From: Triplophysa rosa
Lineage: Eukaryota; Chordata; Actinopteri; Cypriniformes; Nemacheilidae
Direction of reading: 5' to 3'
Assembly (NCBI RefSeq): GCF_024868665.1
Contig: NC_079912.1
Location: 20,173,667 to 20,237,666, forward strand
Length of the DNA: 64,000 nucleotides
Below are positions 24,139 through 34,095 of this stretch, piece after piece (within the stretch, counting starts at the first letter, position 1; every line of letters begins with the position of its first letter). The translations under genes were made by a program, and so were the position numbers. The notes beneath the pieces were generated by a model. It saw only the letters and a list, made by a program, of their open reading frames with translations. It was not told where the DNA came from and searched no databases.

Positions 24139-24454
24139 TAACTTTACCTACAGGTGTAATAATCATCTATCTGGATCGGAAACACATTTCTATAACCAAA
24201 AACGTTCATAAAAACGTCTCTGAAAAAAAAAACTTTTATCTTGAGAACACAAATTACTGTATTATATATACTAACGTTAACGTTACTCCTTAGCTAACAT
24301 TACAGTAACGTTAGGCCTCCAGGTTTATCAGAAGAGTTCTAACAATTAGCTTCAAGACAAAAAGTGCAGCACACGACATGAAATAATAAAATAATCGTTT
24401 AAATGTGTTATAAAACGCTTACCTCATCCGGCGGTCGGTTGCTCTGACTGACAT

Positions 24455-24740
24455 GGTGAGACGAGTATAGTGAAGCAGGCGCTAAAGGCGCGTTGTTTTC
24501 CTCACAGTTTCAAAAGTATTGGCGCTTTAAATGTAGCCTACATGTCATATATTTCCATCGGAGCGGAAGAAATTTCTTCACAGTCACTCACTCGCACGCT
24601 ACTGCTCACGGCTGTTCTCAGAGATGTTTCCCGCGGTGCCTGCCTGGCTACCATAGGAATCCACTGGAGTTTGAAAACTCCCGCTCTGGCTCTGCTGCTC
24701 GCACTAGTACCGCCACTCACAGCCGTTAGGACGCAAGTGC
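24455..24740 (-). promoter_or_regulatory. CpG-rich promoter-like segment
   Basis: In an AT-rich neighbourhood this 285-bp stretch is clearly richer in G+C and CpG (CCCGCGGTGCC, CGCACTAGTACCGCC). It lies directly upstream of the minus-strand ATG and donor at 24454-24423. It could be the promoter and leader of the proposed spliced unit. The open frames across it in both directions are not recognised. Confidence 0.35.
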
Positions 24741-25475
24741 GCCAAATTTAAATTTGCAGCCTCTGATTGGATGATGGAAGTCTTACACAACTAAAATATA
24801 TATGCCCAAAAGGAGAGTTATAAATTTGATTGCAGATTAATTACAATATTGTTGTTTAAATTACAAATACTGCCGTACTGTAATATATTACAGAAATTAT
24901 TACAAATTGTTAAAATACTGTATGTTGTATTAGCTATAGTGAATCGATAACCGTTGCACACGTAAATACTTTATTTTAATATTTAATATGTTAGGCAAAG
25001 TTTCAAAAACGTAATAGGATCTAGCAGTTTTACTACAGTTTACTATATTTAAGTTGTCAAAATGCAAAGTTGTATGTTGTTTAGGTGAGAACAAAAATAA
25101 ATGTCAAAATAAATTACATTTGTGTCTGTAGAATTACCAGTTGACCTCTAAAATACCCTAAATATATAATGACCTTCAACTGCATTTAATTACAAAGCAG
25201 TTGCAATTTTACATATTTTTTTACAGAGAAAATACGTAAATTTTTACTTCATTGCATTTTGGGAATTGTAAAAATACTATAAATTGCTTTTAAAAAAACA
25301 TAATATTTCTGTAATTTAAAATTACAGGAAATTAACCATAATTTAATAGGTAGTATTTTTTAGTACAGCAAAAATCTGTAAAATAACAGGCATTAACTTT
25401 TTAATGGAAAAAAGGAAAATTTCTGTAAAATAATACAGACCATTACCTGTAAAATTACACTTTTTTTTAACAGTG

Positions 25476-26272
25476 TGGGTAAATATTGGAAAGAACACTG
25501 CTGGGTTAAAAAATGACCCAACCAACAATAAAATGATGGTTTATTTTTAACCCAGCAGTGTGTTGAGTCCCATATTTATTGAATTATAGAAAATTATAGA
25601 AAAAAAGGAATGCTTTTACTAAAACAAAATCTCTAAATCCAATGATCTTTTAACAGTATAGATCCACATTAAACTATTAAGAATTCAAAGCGACAAATCT
25701 ATCCTGAACGCAAGCAGTAAACAAAAATCCAATTTGAGCGCATCAATAGATTGCACCTATCATTTGTAGGCTCCAAGTCAAATACTTATTTTTACACATC
25801 TTTACCAGGGCAATCTTCATTGGCATGTTTATAAAGACATAAAAAATCTAACAACTCAGCAGCGGCAGAGACAAATCTATTCTGTCAGAAGTGAAGAGTG
25901 CAAAATGTAAGAAATTACTGGAAATATGAAGGTCAAAGTTGCTAAATGAGTAAAGTGAGTTACAGCGAGTGAAAGCCCTTTCTCACCTCTGTTCCTGAGA
26001 GCCCAGATCTTTCTCTAGTTTAACAGCAATTACAGCAAAGATTGTCTGAAGAGAGAGAGAGAGTTTATAACCTCAGTAAAACTCCAATGATCACCTTTCA
26101 CAAAAAATCCAGATCCCAGCTATCACAACACACATTTACATTAGACACAAACCCCATAACACACACATCACACTACATAACCTAGGTTTAAAATCACTTG
26201 AATTCTGCAGTTAATGAACTGAGAGATGAAGCACGCAGGGCCTTCAGCCATCAAACGTCAATGTCCTGTAGA
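25476..26272. other. Non-coding sequence with a small palindromic MITE
   Basis: ACTGCTGGGTTAAAAAATGA at about 25497 is mirrored by TTTTTAACCCAGCAGTGT at about 25544, a short hairpin MITE. The outer CACTG-element appears to have inserted into or beside it. The rest is unassigned. Confidence 0.45.
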
Positions 26273-26275
26273 AAC

Positions 26276-26500
26276 GTCTTGGTTACGGATGTAAACTCAG
26301 TTCCCTGATGGAGGGAACGAGACGTCATGTCGAACCGACAGATTGGGGTTTGTCTTGAGAACCTATCATCTTCTGAGTATTTAGAAAAGGCCAATGAAAA
26401 TTGGCGAATGAAATTTGCATGCCGGACTCCTCCCCGGATGTCCGGGTATAAGAGGGAAGCCGGCGTGCTCATTCATTCACCTTTTGGTCTGAGGAGCCTG
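26276..26500. repeat. DIRS A left terminal repeat
   Basis: It contains the terminal tip (26276-26321) and the inverted repeat proper (26322-26487), which reads TTGGCGAATGAAATTTGCAT and GGATGTCCGGGTATAAGAGG. A TATAAGAG box is present within the repeat in both copies and may be the promoter used when this repeat lies upstream. Confidence 0.85.
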
Positions 26501-26557
26501 AAGCATCCCCCCCCGACCGCTGCGGTGGGCGGCCAGCGTTGTGGCATAAAGGACACA

Positions 26558-26660
26558 ACGTCTCGTTCCCTCCATCAGGGAACTGAGGTTACATCCGTAA
26601 CCAAGACGTTCCCTTTCTGTCGGTCTCTCGACGTTGTGTCGAACCGACAGATAGGGGTTC
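26558..26660. repeat. DIRS A internal complementary region
   Basis: CTCGTTCCCTCCATCAGGGA... CCGTAACCAAGAC is the reverse complement of the left tip. GTTCCCTTTCTGTCGGTCTC... GACAGAT is the reverse complement of the right tip. They are fused at the GTT. This is the sequence used as a guide for rolling or circular cDNA completion in the DIRS model. Confidence 0.85.
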
Positions 26661-27386
26661 CTATGGAAAACGCCACAGCGCTGAGCCGCGTCACAATCTC
26701 TAGTGGAGCGATGCTGACTGGCCTGGGCGAGTCAGATGTGAGCGCTAGCCGAAATTGTAACCGTCCAGTGGAGAGGTAGGGGGTCCCAGAGCTTTTTCAA
26801 AAAGTTGGGAAGCCCCTGCTACCAGCTGTGACGGGCAGAGGCCTAATTCTCTTACAGCGAGAAGCCGCCCAGCACCATAAGGGCCACTGGGTAAGCATTA
26901 TTCCCCCCTGGGGGAAAAACGCTGCGGAGACCACTACCTAAGGAGTAGTGGAGACACCACATGGTCTCACCAACAGGGGAGAACTCATGGAAAATGTGCG
27001 GACTAAGGAGTTAACCGCAAGGTGGGAGTCCACCAAGGGAGGTCATGGGTTGCCGAGGTGGGAACCATTCATGAGGATACATCAGACGGAACAGCCCACG
27101 GAGGGGGGATTACCACGTCTGGAGCACTAGGTCCGGTTAGAGCTATGTGGCAGATAACTCAACTGTTCCCCGGCCTAAGGGGCAGGGCTGCTCTGCCCAG
27201 CCTGCCCCGAGGAAGGTGCTTAGTGATGGATGGAATGCCTGTTCTTTACCCAGTGGGGAAAGAAGGGAGGCGTAATAGCCGCTGATCCCCTTAGAGGAAG
27301 GGGGAAGTACGCGTACGCCCTACCGGCTGCCGGTCCTACACGTTGCCCTGCAGGACGCGGGCTGACACCGGTTCCGCGCGTAGGTA

Positions 27387-28584
27387 TTAGAACCTCGCGG
27401 AGTTGTTGGGCATAGCCCAACCCGCAGCTCTGCAGATGTCTGCCAGAGAGGCGCCCTGAGCCAATGCCCATGAGGAGTGTGCCTCACTCCCAACGGGCAG
27501 GGGCGATTTTGAGATCGGTATGCCATAACGACGGCATCCACGATCCAGTGCGCCAGCCTCTGTTTGGAGACAGCCCTCCCTTCTGCTGACCTCCAAAACA
27601 GACAAAGAGCTGCTCAGAGCTTTTGAAGCTCTGCGTGCGGTCCAAGTAGAGGCGCAGTGCGCGTACTGGACACAACACGGATGGGGTTGGGTCTTCCTCC
27701 CCGGTGGGGAGCGCCTGCAGGTTCACCACCTGGTCTCTCGGGAGAGTGGTGGGAACTTTGGGCACGTAGCCGGGACGGGGTCTAAGGATAATGTGAGAAT
27801 CCCCGGGCCCGAGTTCTAGGCAATCTGTGGACACGGAGGGTGCTTGCAGGTCCCCTACCCTCTTAGAGGTGAGCGCCATCAGGAGAGCCGTCTTTATCGA
27901 GGTGAGAAAGAGCGGCAGCTCCGAGAGGCTCGAAGGGGGCGGGGCCTCTTGAGGCCCGCCACCTAGGTCGCAAGAGGGTACGGAGCGTGGATGAAGCAGT
28001 CGCCTTCTCGCGCCCCTTAGGAACCTAATGGCCAGGTTGTGCTGTCCCAGAGGCTTCCCAGCAACTGGGTCGTGATGAGCGGCCGTAGCAGCTACATACA
28101 CTCCCAGTGTGGAGGGGGGAGAGGTTACTCCCCAGTCTCTTTTGAGGAAGGGACAGCCCATTCCCGATCGAGCAACTCCGCAGGTCTTCTCACCGAGAAG
28201 AGCACCAGGACGAGAAGAGGCACCACTTATGGGCGTATAGCTGCCTAGTGGCCGAGGCCCTAGCCTGAGTGAAGTCCCAACCAGACAGGGGGTGGGCCAC
28301 TCAGGATCTCCTCGTCCCGTCCAGACATGGAGGTTCCAGGGTTCTGCCTGGGATGCCATAACATGCCCCTTCCCCTGGGAAAGCAGGTCCAGGGGGAGCG
28401 GCCAGGGGGAGTTGTTGTCAAGAGCCTTAGCTCCGAGAACCAAGTCCTGGTTAGGCCAATGGGGCGTAACTAGTACCACTTCATGCACCTCTTCCCTGGC
28501 CTTGCACAAGACCTGTGCAATGAGGCTCACTGGGGGGGAAGGCGTACTTCCGCTTGTCCCGCGGCCAGCTGTGCGCAAGGGCAT
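27387..28584 (-). pseudogene. DIRS A tyrosine recombinase with post-RNase H region
   Basis: The integrating enzyme of DIRS elements is a tyrosine recombinase instead of a DDE integrase. One open frame (28584-27484) covers the region after RNase H (PHW...PLDLLSQ) and most of the recombinase. The first catalytic Arg is visible at residue 242 in SKRVGDLQ, followed by the family pattern RPGYVPKVP and VRALRLYLD. After a frameshift the C-terminal part continues to 27387. The H-x-x-R box is damaged: AHSSWALA lacks the six residues that copy B has between the His and the SSW, so the second Arg is gone. At the nucleophile position (after NSARF) there is a TAA stop at 27389-27387. The enzyme cannot be active. 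Confidence 0.85.
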
Positions 28585-28699
28585 CTGTGCCGAGGGGTGC
28601 CTCGGTCAGGGAGTACCAAAGCGGACAATGGGTGGAGTCCGGGGAGGCAAACAGGTCCACCTGGACCTGGCCGAACTGCTCCCAAATGAGCCGGACTGC

Positions 28700-28945
28700 G
28701 CGGGGATAGAGTCGCTACTCTCCGCGAGGCGTCGACTGACGAGAGAGCGCATCGGCTGTCTGGTTCAGGACGCCTGGGATGTGTGTGGCTCGCAGGGAAC
28801 TGATCACCTGCTGACTCCAGAGGAGGAGGCGCCGGGCGAGTCGTGTTAGCTGCCGTGAGCGAATGCCACCCTGACGATTAATATACGCCACGGCAGCTGT
28901 GCTGTCCTGAGGTCTTCCCATGAGGGCCGCTTCTGCTTTCACCAC
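28700..28945 (-). pseudogene. DIRS A RNase H remnant
   Basis: The frame contains STAAVAYINRQGGIRS and SLRATHIPGVLNQTADALSR, the C-terminal half of a DIRS/gypsy-type RNase H that degrades the RNA strand of the hybrid during reverse transcription. Its upstream half is missing, replaced by a gag-derived fragment (28946-29203). It matches the RNase H of copy B (VVSYINHQGG, LRATHVPGRLNQGADMLSR). Confidence 0.8.
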
Positions 28946-29203
28946 AGCTGCTGATGGGGCGATGGTCTCCTCTTCGCTGTCTCTTCCAGGGGGGCCGCCT
29001 GAGTGGGGGGCGCCAGAGCTGGAGGGCGTCGAAGAGGACCAGGGCTGCTGGGAAGCAGACGGTGCACGGGACTCGACGGCCGAGGCGGCCGAGTCGCAGC
29101 ACGGGAGGACTGCTTCTTTACTGTCGAGAACTGTGGCTCGACAGTATCACCAACCAGCCCCCTTTGCGAGATGGGTGCGTCAAGAAAGCGGACCTTCTCT
29201 GNT
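28946..29203 (-). repeat. Misplaced duplicate of the gag 3' part inside DIRS A pol
   Basis: This segment matches 30052-30220 of the same element (GGGCTGCTGGGAAGCAGACG to CGAGAAAGCGGACCTTCTC) at high identity, but sits between reverse transcriptase and RNase H, where the RT thumb/connection belongs. The upper breakpoint coincides with the single ambiguous base n at 29202. The lower side shares GAGGTCTTCCCATGAGGGC with 30043-30061. It is either an intra-element rearrangement or an assembly join. Confidence 0.8.
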
Positions 29204-29865
29204 GACTGCCCGAAAGCTTCAGGCAGTTCAACACTGACTGGGCGCGCTCTGTAGTCAGTCGCGCTTTCATAGGGACAGAGTCGAGTTCCATACCGAGAAA
29301 GAGGATGCTCTGCACCGGGGAGAGCTTGCTCTTTTCTCAGTTGACCTGTAGCCCCAACCGATCTAGGTGCCGTAGCACCAGGTCCCCGTGTGTACACAAC
29401 AGATCTCGAGAGTGAGCCAGGATTAGCCAGTCGTCGAGATAGTTTAGTACCCGCACACCTGCTTCCACGACCTTAGTAAAGACCCATGGAGACAGGGACA
29501 GACCGAAGGGGAGGACCCTGTACTGATATGCCCATCCCTCGAACGCGAACCGTAGGAACGGCCGAAGTCGAGGGAGGAACGAGACATGAAAGTATGTGTC
29601 CTTCAGGTCGATTGCCATGAACCAGTCCTGACACCTGGCAGATGTCAGGATGCGCTTCTGCGTGATCATCCTGAAAGGCAGCTTGTATAGGTGCCTGTTC
29701 AGAACACACAGATCCAAGATAGGGCGCAACCCCCCGCCTTTCTTGGGGACAATGAAGTACGGGTTGTAAAACCCATTGAACATCTCGGCTGGTGGGACTG
29801 GCTCGATCGCTCCCTTCGCCAGAAGGGTGGCAACCTCGGCCCGAAGTACGGGAGCATCCTTGCCT
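29204..29865 (-). pseudogene. DIRS A reverse transcriptase
   Basis: Reverse transcriptase fingers-palm region that copies the element's RNA. In order: FIVPKKGGGLRPILDL, motif A with the catalytic Asp in AIDLKDTYFH, VLPFGLSLSP, and the YLDDW catalytic motif at 29441-29427. A TGA replaces a Trp codon just after GLQVN (29337), beyond which homology continues (FLGMELDS, ARLTTERAQSVLNCL) until it is cut at 29203. The thumb is therefore lost. Confidence 0.88.
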
Positions 29866-30004
29866 CTGACTGAGGTATATAGGATGCCCTGAAAGGGGGG
29901 GGACCGGCTGTGATAACCCAGAGAGAGAGGAAACTTTTTGAGAGGAAGTGGGCGCTAGCCCCCCGGAGTGGCCAGCAGATGGTGAGACGGGGCAGGATCC
30001 TTCC

Positions 30005-31500
30005 TTATCCGATTTCCCAGCGGTAGCCTCGATCCCCCTGAGGTCTTCCCATGAGGGCTGCTGGGAAGCAGACGGTGCACAGGACTCGACGGCCAAGGCG
30101 GCCGAGTCGCAACACGGGAGGACTGCTTTTCTTTACTGTCGAGAACTGTGGCTCGACAGTATCACCAACCAGCCCCCCCCATTGCGAGACGGGTGCGTCG
30201 AGAAAGCGGACCTTCTCGGCGTTACTCATCTGCGCAAGGTTCGGCCAGAGGAGTTTCTCATGGACCATAAGTGTGGACATCGCCCGACCCAGGGCCCGCG
30301 TGGTCACCTTGGTCGCCCGTAGAGCTAGGTCGGTGGCGGCGCGGAGTTCCTGCATAAGTGCTGGGTCGGTCTTACCATGGAGCTCTCTCAACACCCTGGC
30401 CTGGCAGGAGCCATAGCGTGGAGAGAGGAGGCAGCTTGGTCCGCCGCAATGTAAGCTCTCAACACCAGAGATGCTGAGACCCCACATGCTTTGGATGGGA
30501 GTTTAGGTCGAACCCCCCCTCCCCAGGTGGCCGCCGCCTACCGGCACGAGTGCACCGCGGGGGCACCACCTGGGGGACATCAACGTGTCCTCTAGCTGTC
30601 TCAACCTCGAGGGAAGAGAGGGTGACAGAACTTTGGTTGACGTGAAATGTGCCGGAAAGGGGGCGTTCCAGGTCTTACTAAGTTCCTCATGAACTTCCGG
30701 TAAACACGGCACTGGGGGCGGGCGCGGCTTGGAGCCGCGCTCAAACCCGAGGCGCCATGTAGCCAGCCGCGAGCGCTGGGAGAGGCAGTGCGGGCACTGC
30801 AACCCAACACTCACGGTGGCCCGGGAAAGCATGGCTGACATTTCGACATCCGCTTCTTCCTGGGCTCGACCCCCCGAGGGAGGGAGCCCGAGGAATCGTC
30901 GGAGTCGGATGGAAGTACGTCACCCCCCGATGCTGCAAGAGACCTCTCATCATCACGCATCGTGTCCGAATACGTGATTGAAGAATAAGACGGTGGGACC
31001 ATCTCCTGGGGAACGGTCAGACGAGCGAGACGAGGTGCGAACGGTCCGTGAGCCAGTGGCTGGCGGATTATCGCTCACAGTAATCCTCATATCACCCTCG
31101 CTGCTTGCCGTAGCGGACGGCAGGGCAGTAGTCCTGCCGCTACGGAACGGGGAGCAAACGAGGTGGTGGCTGAGTCCCGTGGGAACACAGCCACCCGTGA
31201 CACAACGTCTGAATCGTCACCGCCCGCAGTGCGGGCAGGACGTATCCACAACATCTGCCCCAGCGTACTGGAATCAGGCATCGTGTCCGTCCCCCTCCTC
31301 GATGAGTGTGTTGCACCCATGAGAACAGCTGGACAAGCCACGCTGGAGAAATGTAGCTCTTTTAGAAAGGAAATTAGCTCGAACACCTCCGGAACTGCCA
31401 AGACGCCCAGGGGAGAGTCACTGCAGGAAGGGACTGTCCGCTGCACCACGTCGTAGATTCCAGCAGAAAAATGATCACCAAAGATCGTAGAGAAGCTCAT
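30005..31500 (-). pseudogene. DIRS A gag-like ORF1 remnant
   Basis: Broken gag-like region. Identifiable pieces are SGSLPRGVEPRKKR (near 30880), CLPEVHEELSKTWNAPF (near 30690), and RAATDLALRATKVTTRALGR with KVRFLDAPVS (30200-30340). The same blocks occur in copy B (FFPEVHDELTRSWRAPY, DLALRATKATAQAIGRS, KVPFLDAPIS). The reading frame changes several times and the C-terminal part is shortened at 30052. DIRS ORF1 products are thought to bind or package RNA, but the function is only inferred from position. Confidence 0.75.
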
Positions 31501-31523
31501 CAGATGCGTAGGCTCTGAAGAAC

Positions 31524-31712
31524 AAAAGGTGAATGAATGAGCATGCCGGCTTCCCTCTTATACCCGGACATCCGGGGAGGAGTCCGGCATGCAAATTTCA
31601 TTTGCCAATTTTCATTGGCCTTTTCTAAATACTCGAAATAGAAGATGATAGGTTCTCAAGACAAACCCCAATCTGTCGGTTCGACACAACGTCGAGAGAC
31701 CAACAGAAAGGG
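31524..31712. repeat. DIRS A right terminal repeat
   Basis: Reverse complement of 26322-26487 followed by a tip (GAGAGACCAACAGAAAGGG) that is copied in reverse in the internal complementary region. Being upstream of gag on the minus strand, it should hold the element's promoter. Confidence 0.85.
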
Positions 31713-31715
31713 AAC

Positions 31716-33464
31716 TAACGTTTGCTTGGGTTTTCTATATGTTCTGTAAAAGGTTTGTCTCTAATTTAAATTATAGAGGGATAAATAAATTCCTTCTCTA
31801 ATAAAATTCAGAATTACAACATTTCTGATGTGTTAATATGAAAATATAATCCCCACATATTACCCGCACAAAAAAAAAAAAGAAAAAGGGAACGTTGGGC
31901 AATGGTTAAACGGTGCACACCCAACACAGGGTTTTATATGGCTATATATACATTTTCTTGTTTCTGCCAAAATACAAATAGTCAAATTCATTTGTAGGTC
32001 AAAATCAGAAAGTTTCGTGTTCCCAGTCTGATCTCCGGGATTTGTTGTCTTTTTTTCAGTGTGCGTATGTTGTTGTGTCGAGCACATGGCTTTTTGTTTT
32101 GACAACTCGCCCTGCTCCATTTGTTGGCTATAATTGCTTCAGGTTTGTGCATTTTAATTCACAGAAATCCAACCCAATTTTTTTTCTTTTTTTTTTAAAT
32201 AAAAACTTTTTTTTTCATCAGATATTTTTCTGATGTTTAAACTCTATTAACAAGTGTTTACCAAAATAGGGTTCAGTAAAATGGTAACAAATACATTCTC
32301 TGAGCATTTTAATTTCACATCCATAACGCTGGAATTGCCCACATCTGTGCAAGGAGTGAGATGTGCTGACAGATAGGCTACAAGAGATAGGAATAGGCTA
32401 TTACATTATCTGTGGGAAAAAAATATACAGTATGTACTTTTGAGCCTAAATGTTCTTGTACTCCATTTGAAGCACTGGCTAGAGGGCAACAGTTCAAAAG
32501 GATTGTGGCCTGGGTATGAACTCTGTGATGGCTTTTCCTGCTATTTTCAAGGACTACAAGGATGGGCAGGGGAGCAGCTGACAAACCGTTACTGAAGTAC
32601 ACAGAACAACCTCTTGCAAGTCTCTAACTTCAGGTTCTGTGAGATGGTGGGGCTTTCCTGATTTCTCCAAGAGAGAGATGTTGACCCTGGGACAACATTT
32701 CAATCAACCAATCAGATTTGAGGGATTAGTTACACTTCATGTTTAGATTAAGCTAACCAAGGCTTTGTGCCTCTGCACCCTTATTATTCATCTATCATTT
32801 CCTTCTGATTTAAGGGCTATGGTTATGGTTAGAGTTTGGAGTGGGTGTAGACTTTTTCTACAAAAATGTTGTCAACAATGTTGCCATAACAATATCTCTT
32901 ACTTGGCAAAATCTGTTCAAGCTAGATGGTGGAACCCAGTGACCTGAATGACTCCACAGCAAAACAATTACAAAATATTGTTTTGTGTTTTGGGCCATAT
33001 TCGATTTAAATTGAATTTTTTAATAGGGATAAGATATGCTTTGGCTCTTCTTTTGCATTTACATCCAATTTTCACATTTAATTTATATAAATCATTTTAA
33101 ATGATTCATTGGTTAATTTTTATATGAAATTACAATTATTTTATCTATTAAACTAAAGAAATCATAAAACCACTATCCGAAACTGTGAGCGGTGGCAGGC
33201 AACCCCCTTGGCCTACTGTATTTATATATACATATCTATGCCTACAGTAGCATATATTTGCACCTCAGTACATTATAAAACAGCATGAAATAATAACATT
33301 TTGAGTGTAAATGATCATATTTATTAAATGAATGCCACATTATTGGGATAGTTAAAGCCCTCTCTACCCTACCAGATAAATGATTCATGATTTATTACCC
33401 GCTGAAAACAAAACAAATGAAAACAAATGCCTTTCCACTCTGATTAGTAATGGGAAAAAGAAAA
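31716..33464. other. Unassigned AT-rich sequence
   Basis: No gene or named repeat recognised in this 1.7-kb interval. Confidence 0.35.
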
Positions 33465-33560
33465 GAAAGAAAATTCCTTGTGTGTGCAAGCACACTTGGC
33501 AATAAAGCTTTTCTGATTCTGATTCTGATTCTGATTCTGAATCTTCTGATTCTGATTCTG
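33465..33560 (+). mobile_element. LINE 3' tail with (TTCTGA)n
   Basis: ATTCCTTGTGTGTGCAAGCA, CTTGGCAATAAAGCTTTTC, then nine or so GATTCT units (33510-33560). The tail matches that of 15180-15535. Only the last 90 bases of the LINE are present. Confidence 0.65.
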
Positions 33561-33574
33561 AAAAGGAGAACATG

Positions 33575-33670
33575 TTTGGCAATAGGTGGACTCGAACCCC
33601 CTTCGATCGGGGGAAAAGCTTTACTATTGTACGGGGTCACTTCCCCTAAGCCACTGGAGTTATTAAACGA
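33575..33670 (-). repeat. tRNA-like remnant
   Basis: On the minus strand TGGCTTAGGGGAAG resembles an A box, and GGGGGTTCGAGTCCACC is a good B box with a T-arm-like stem (CCCCC/GGGGG). The D and anticodon arms are not convincing. A comparable fragment lies at about 33990-34060. Likely decayed tRNA-derived sequence; not called as a tRNA gene. Confidence 0.3.
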
Positions 33671-34095
33671 CGAGTTGTAAGGGAGAGCAGCACATTTTCT
33701 CCATCGTCAGCCTTATTTGTAACCGGCGGAACAGCCTATATATGCTTGTTTTTCTTATCAAGAACGTGTAAAACGAAATACTCATACAGTATACCACAGA
33801 CTCATGGCCGTAGCCAAGGTTTGAAAATTAGTGAGGTCCGGGTTGGGGTGTCAAACCTAATATTACCAATAAATGCTATAAATGATACAACTTGAATAAA
33901 TATAATGATTAATAAAGTTAACAAATTATAAACCCATGAACATGGCTTAATACTTTGGCTAGAGGTTTTCCAAAACAACTTTTGTAACTGGTTGAATTCG
34001 AACTTGCGATGGCATTGGGAGACAGACGGGGCGTTGTCATTAAAGCCCTACACCATTCAAGTTGACACGTGGCGTGCGTCTTTTAATTATTTAGT
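33671..34095. other. Unassigned, one further B-box-like motif
   Basis: Nothing supportable apart from the degenerate tRNA-like stretch at about 33990-34060 (minus strand TGGTGTAGGG and AGTTCGAATTC). Confidence 0.3.

Larger units (their letters stand above)
22705..24454 (-). ncRNA. Putative spliced transcription unit with a duplicated exon
   Basis: Read on the minus strand: an ATG at 24454 opens 32 nt (MSVRATDRRM...) ending at 24423 before GTAAGC. Exon 2a (23503-23449) and exon 2b (23366-23312) are each exactly 55 nt, each preceded by TTTTCAG and followed by GTATGG. A terminal exon starts at 22950 after TTTCTTTCTTCAG, with AATAAA at 22732-22727. Exons 2a and 2b are tandem copies about 137 bp apart with roughly 80-85 percent identity, and flanking intron sequence is duplicated too. 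Exon 2b can be read in frame from exon 1; exon 2a has stops in all three frames. The longest peptide would be about 40 residues, so a noncoding or decayed transcript is likelier. Splice calls are by eye. Confidence 0.35.
22103..25475. mobile_element. 3.4-kb TIR element with CACTG termini (possible EnSpm/CACTA-like)
   Basis: The left end CACTGTTAAAAAAAA and the right end TTTTTTTTAACAGTG are 15-bp inverted repeats. Flanking bases are TGC and TGG, a near match to the 3-bp duplication made by CACTA elements. Subterminal regions are rich in TGTAAAATTACA-like motifs on both sides. No transposase was found in any frame. The interior holds a CpG-rich segment, duplicated exon-like sequences, and nested MITEs. 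The pairing of the two ends as one element is inference. An alternative is two independent copies of a short AT-rich MITE flanking host sequence. Confidence 0.5.
26276..31712 (-). mobile_element. DIRS-type retrotransposon, copy A (full architecture, decayed genes)
   Basis: Inverted terminal repeats of about 165 bp lie at 26322-26487 and 31524-31692 (left GTCGAACCGACAGATTGGGG, right the reverse complement). Both outer ends abut an AAC trinucleotide (26273-26275 and 31713-31715), as expected for DIRS elements, which make no target duplication. An internal complementary region at 26558-26660 contains the reverse complement of the left tip joined to that of the right tip. On the minus strand the gene order is gag, reverse transcriptase, RNase H, tyrosine recombinase. 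All are broken by stops, frameshifts, an internal duplication and loss of catalytic residues, so it is a dead copy of about 5.4 kb. Confidence 0.92.

Noticed and set aside
24470..24751. 93-codon plus-strand frame in the CpG-rich segment
   Set aside because: No known domain; competing frames exist on both strands, as expected for GC-rich sequence.
28292..28849. 185-codon plus-strand frame in DIRS A and similar frames at 26327-26779
   Set aside because: Antisense shadows of the recombinase/RNase H region and of the terminal repeat; no domain of their own.
33575..33670. Functional tRNA gene
   Set aside because: Good B box but no convincing anticodon or acceptor stems.
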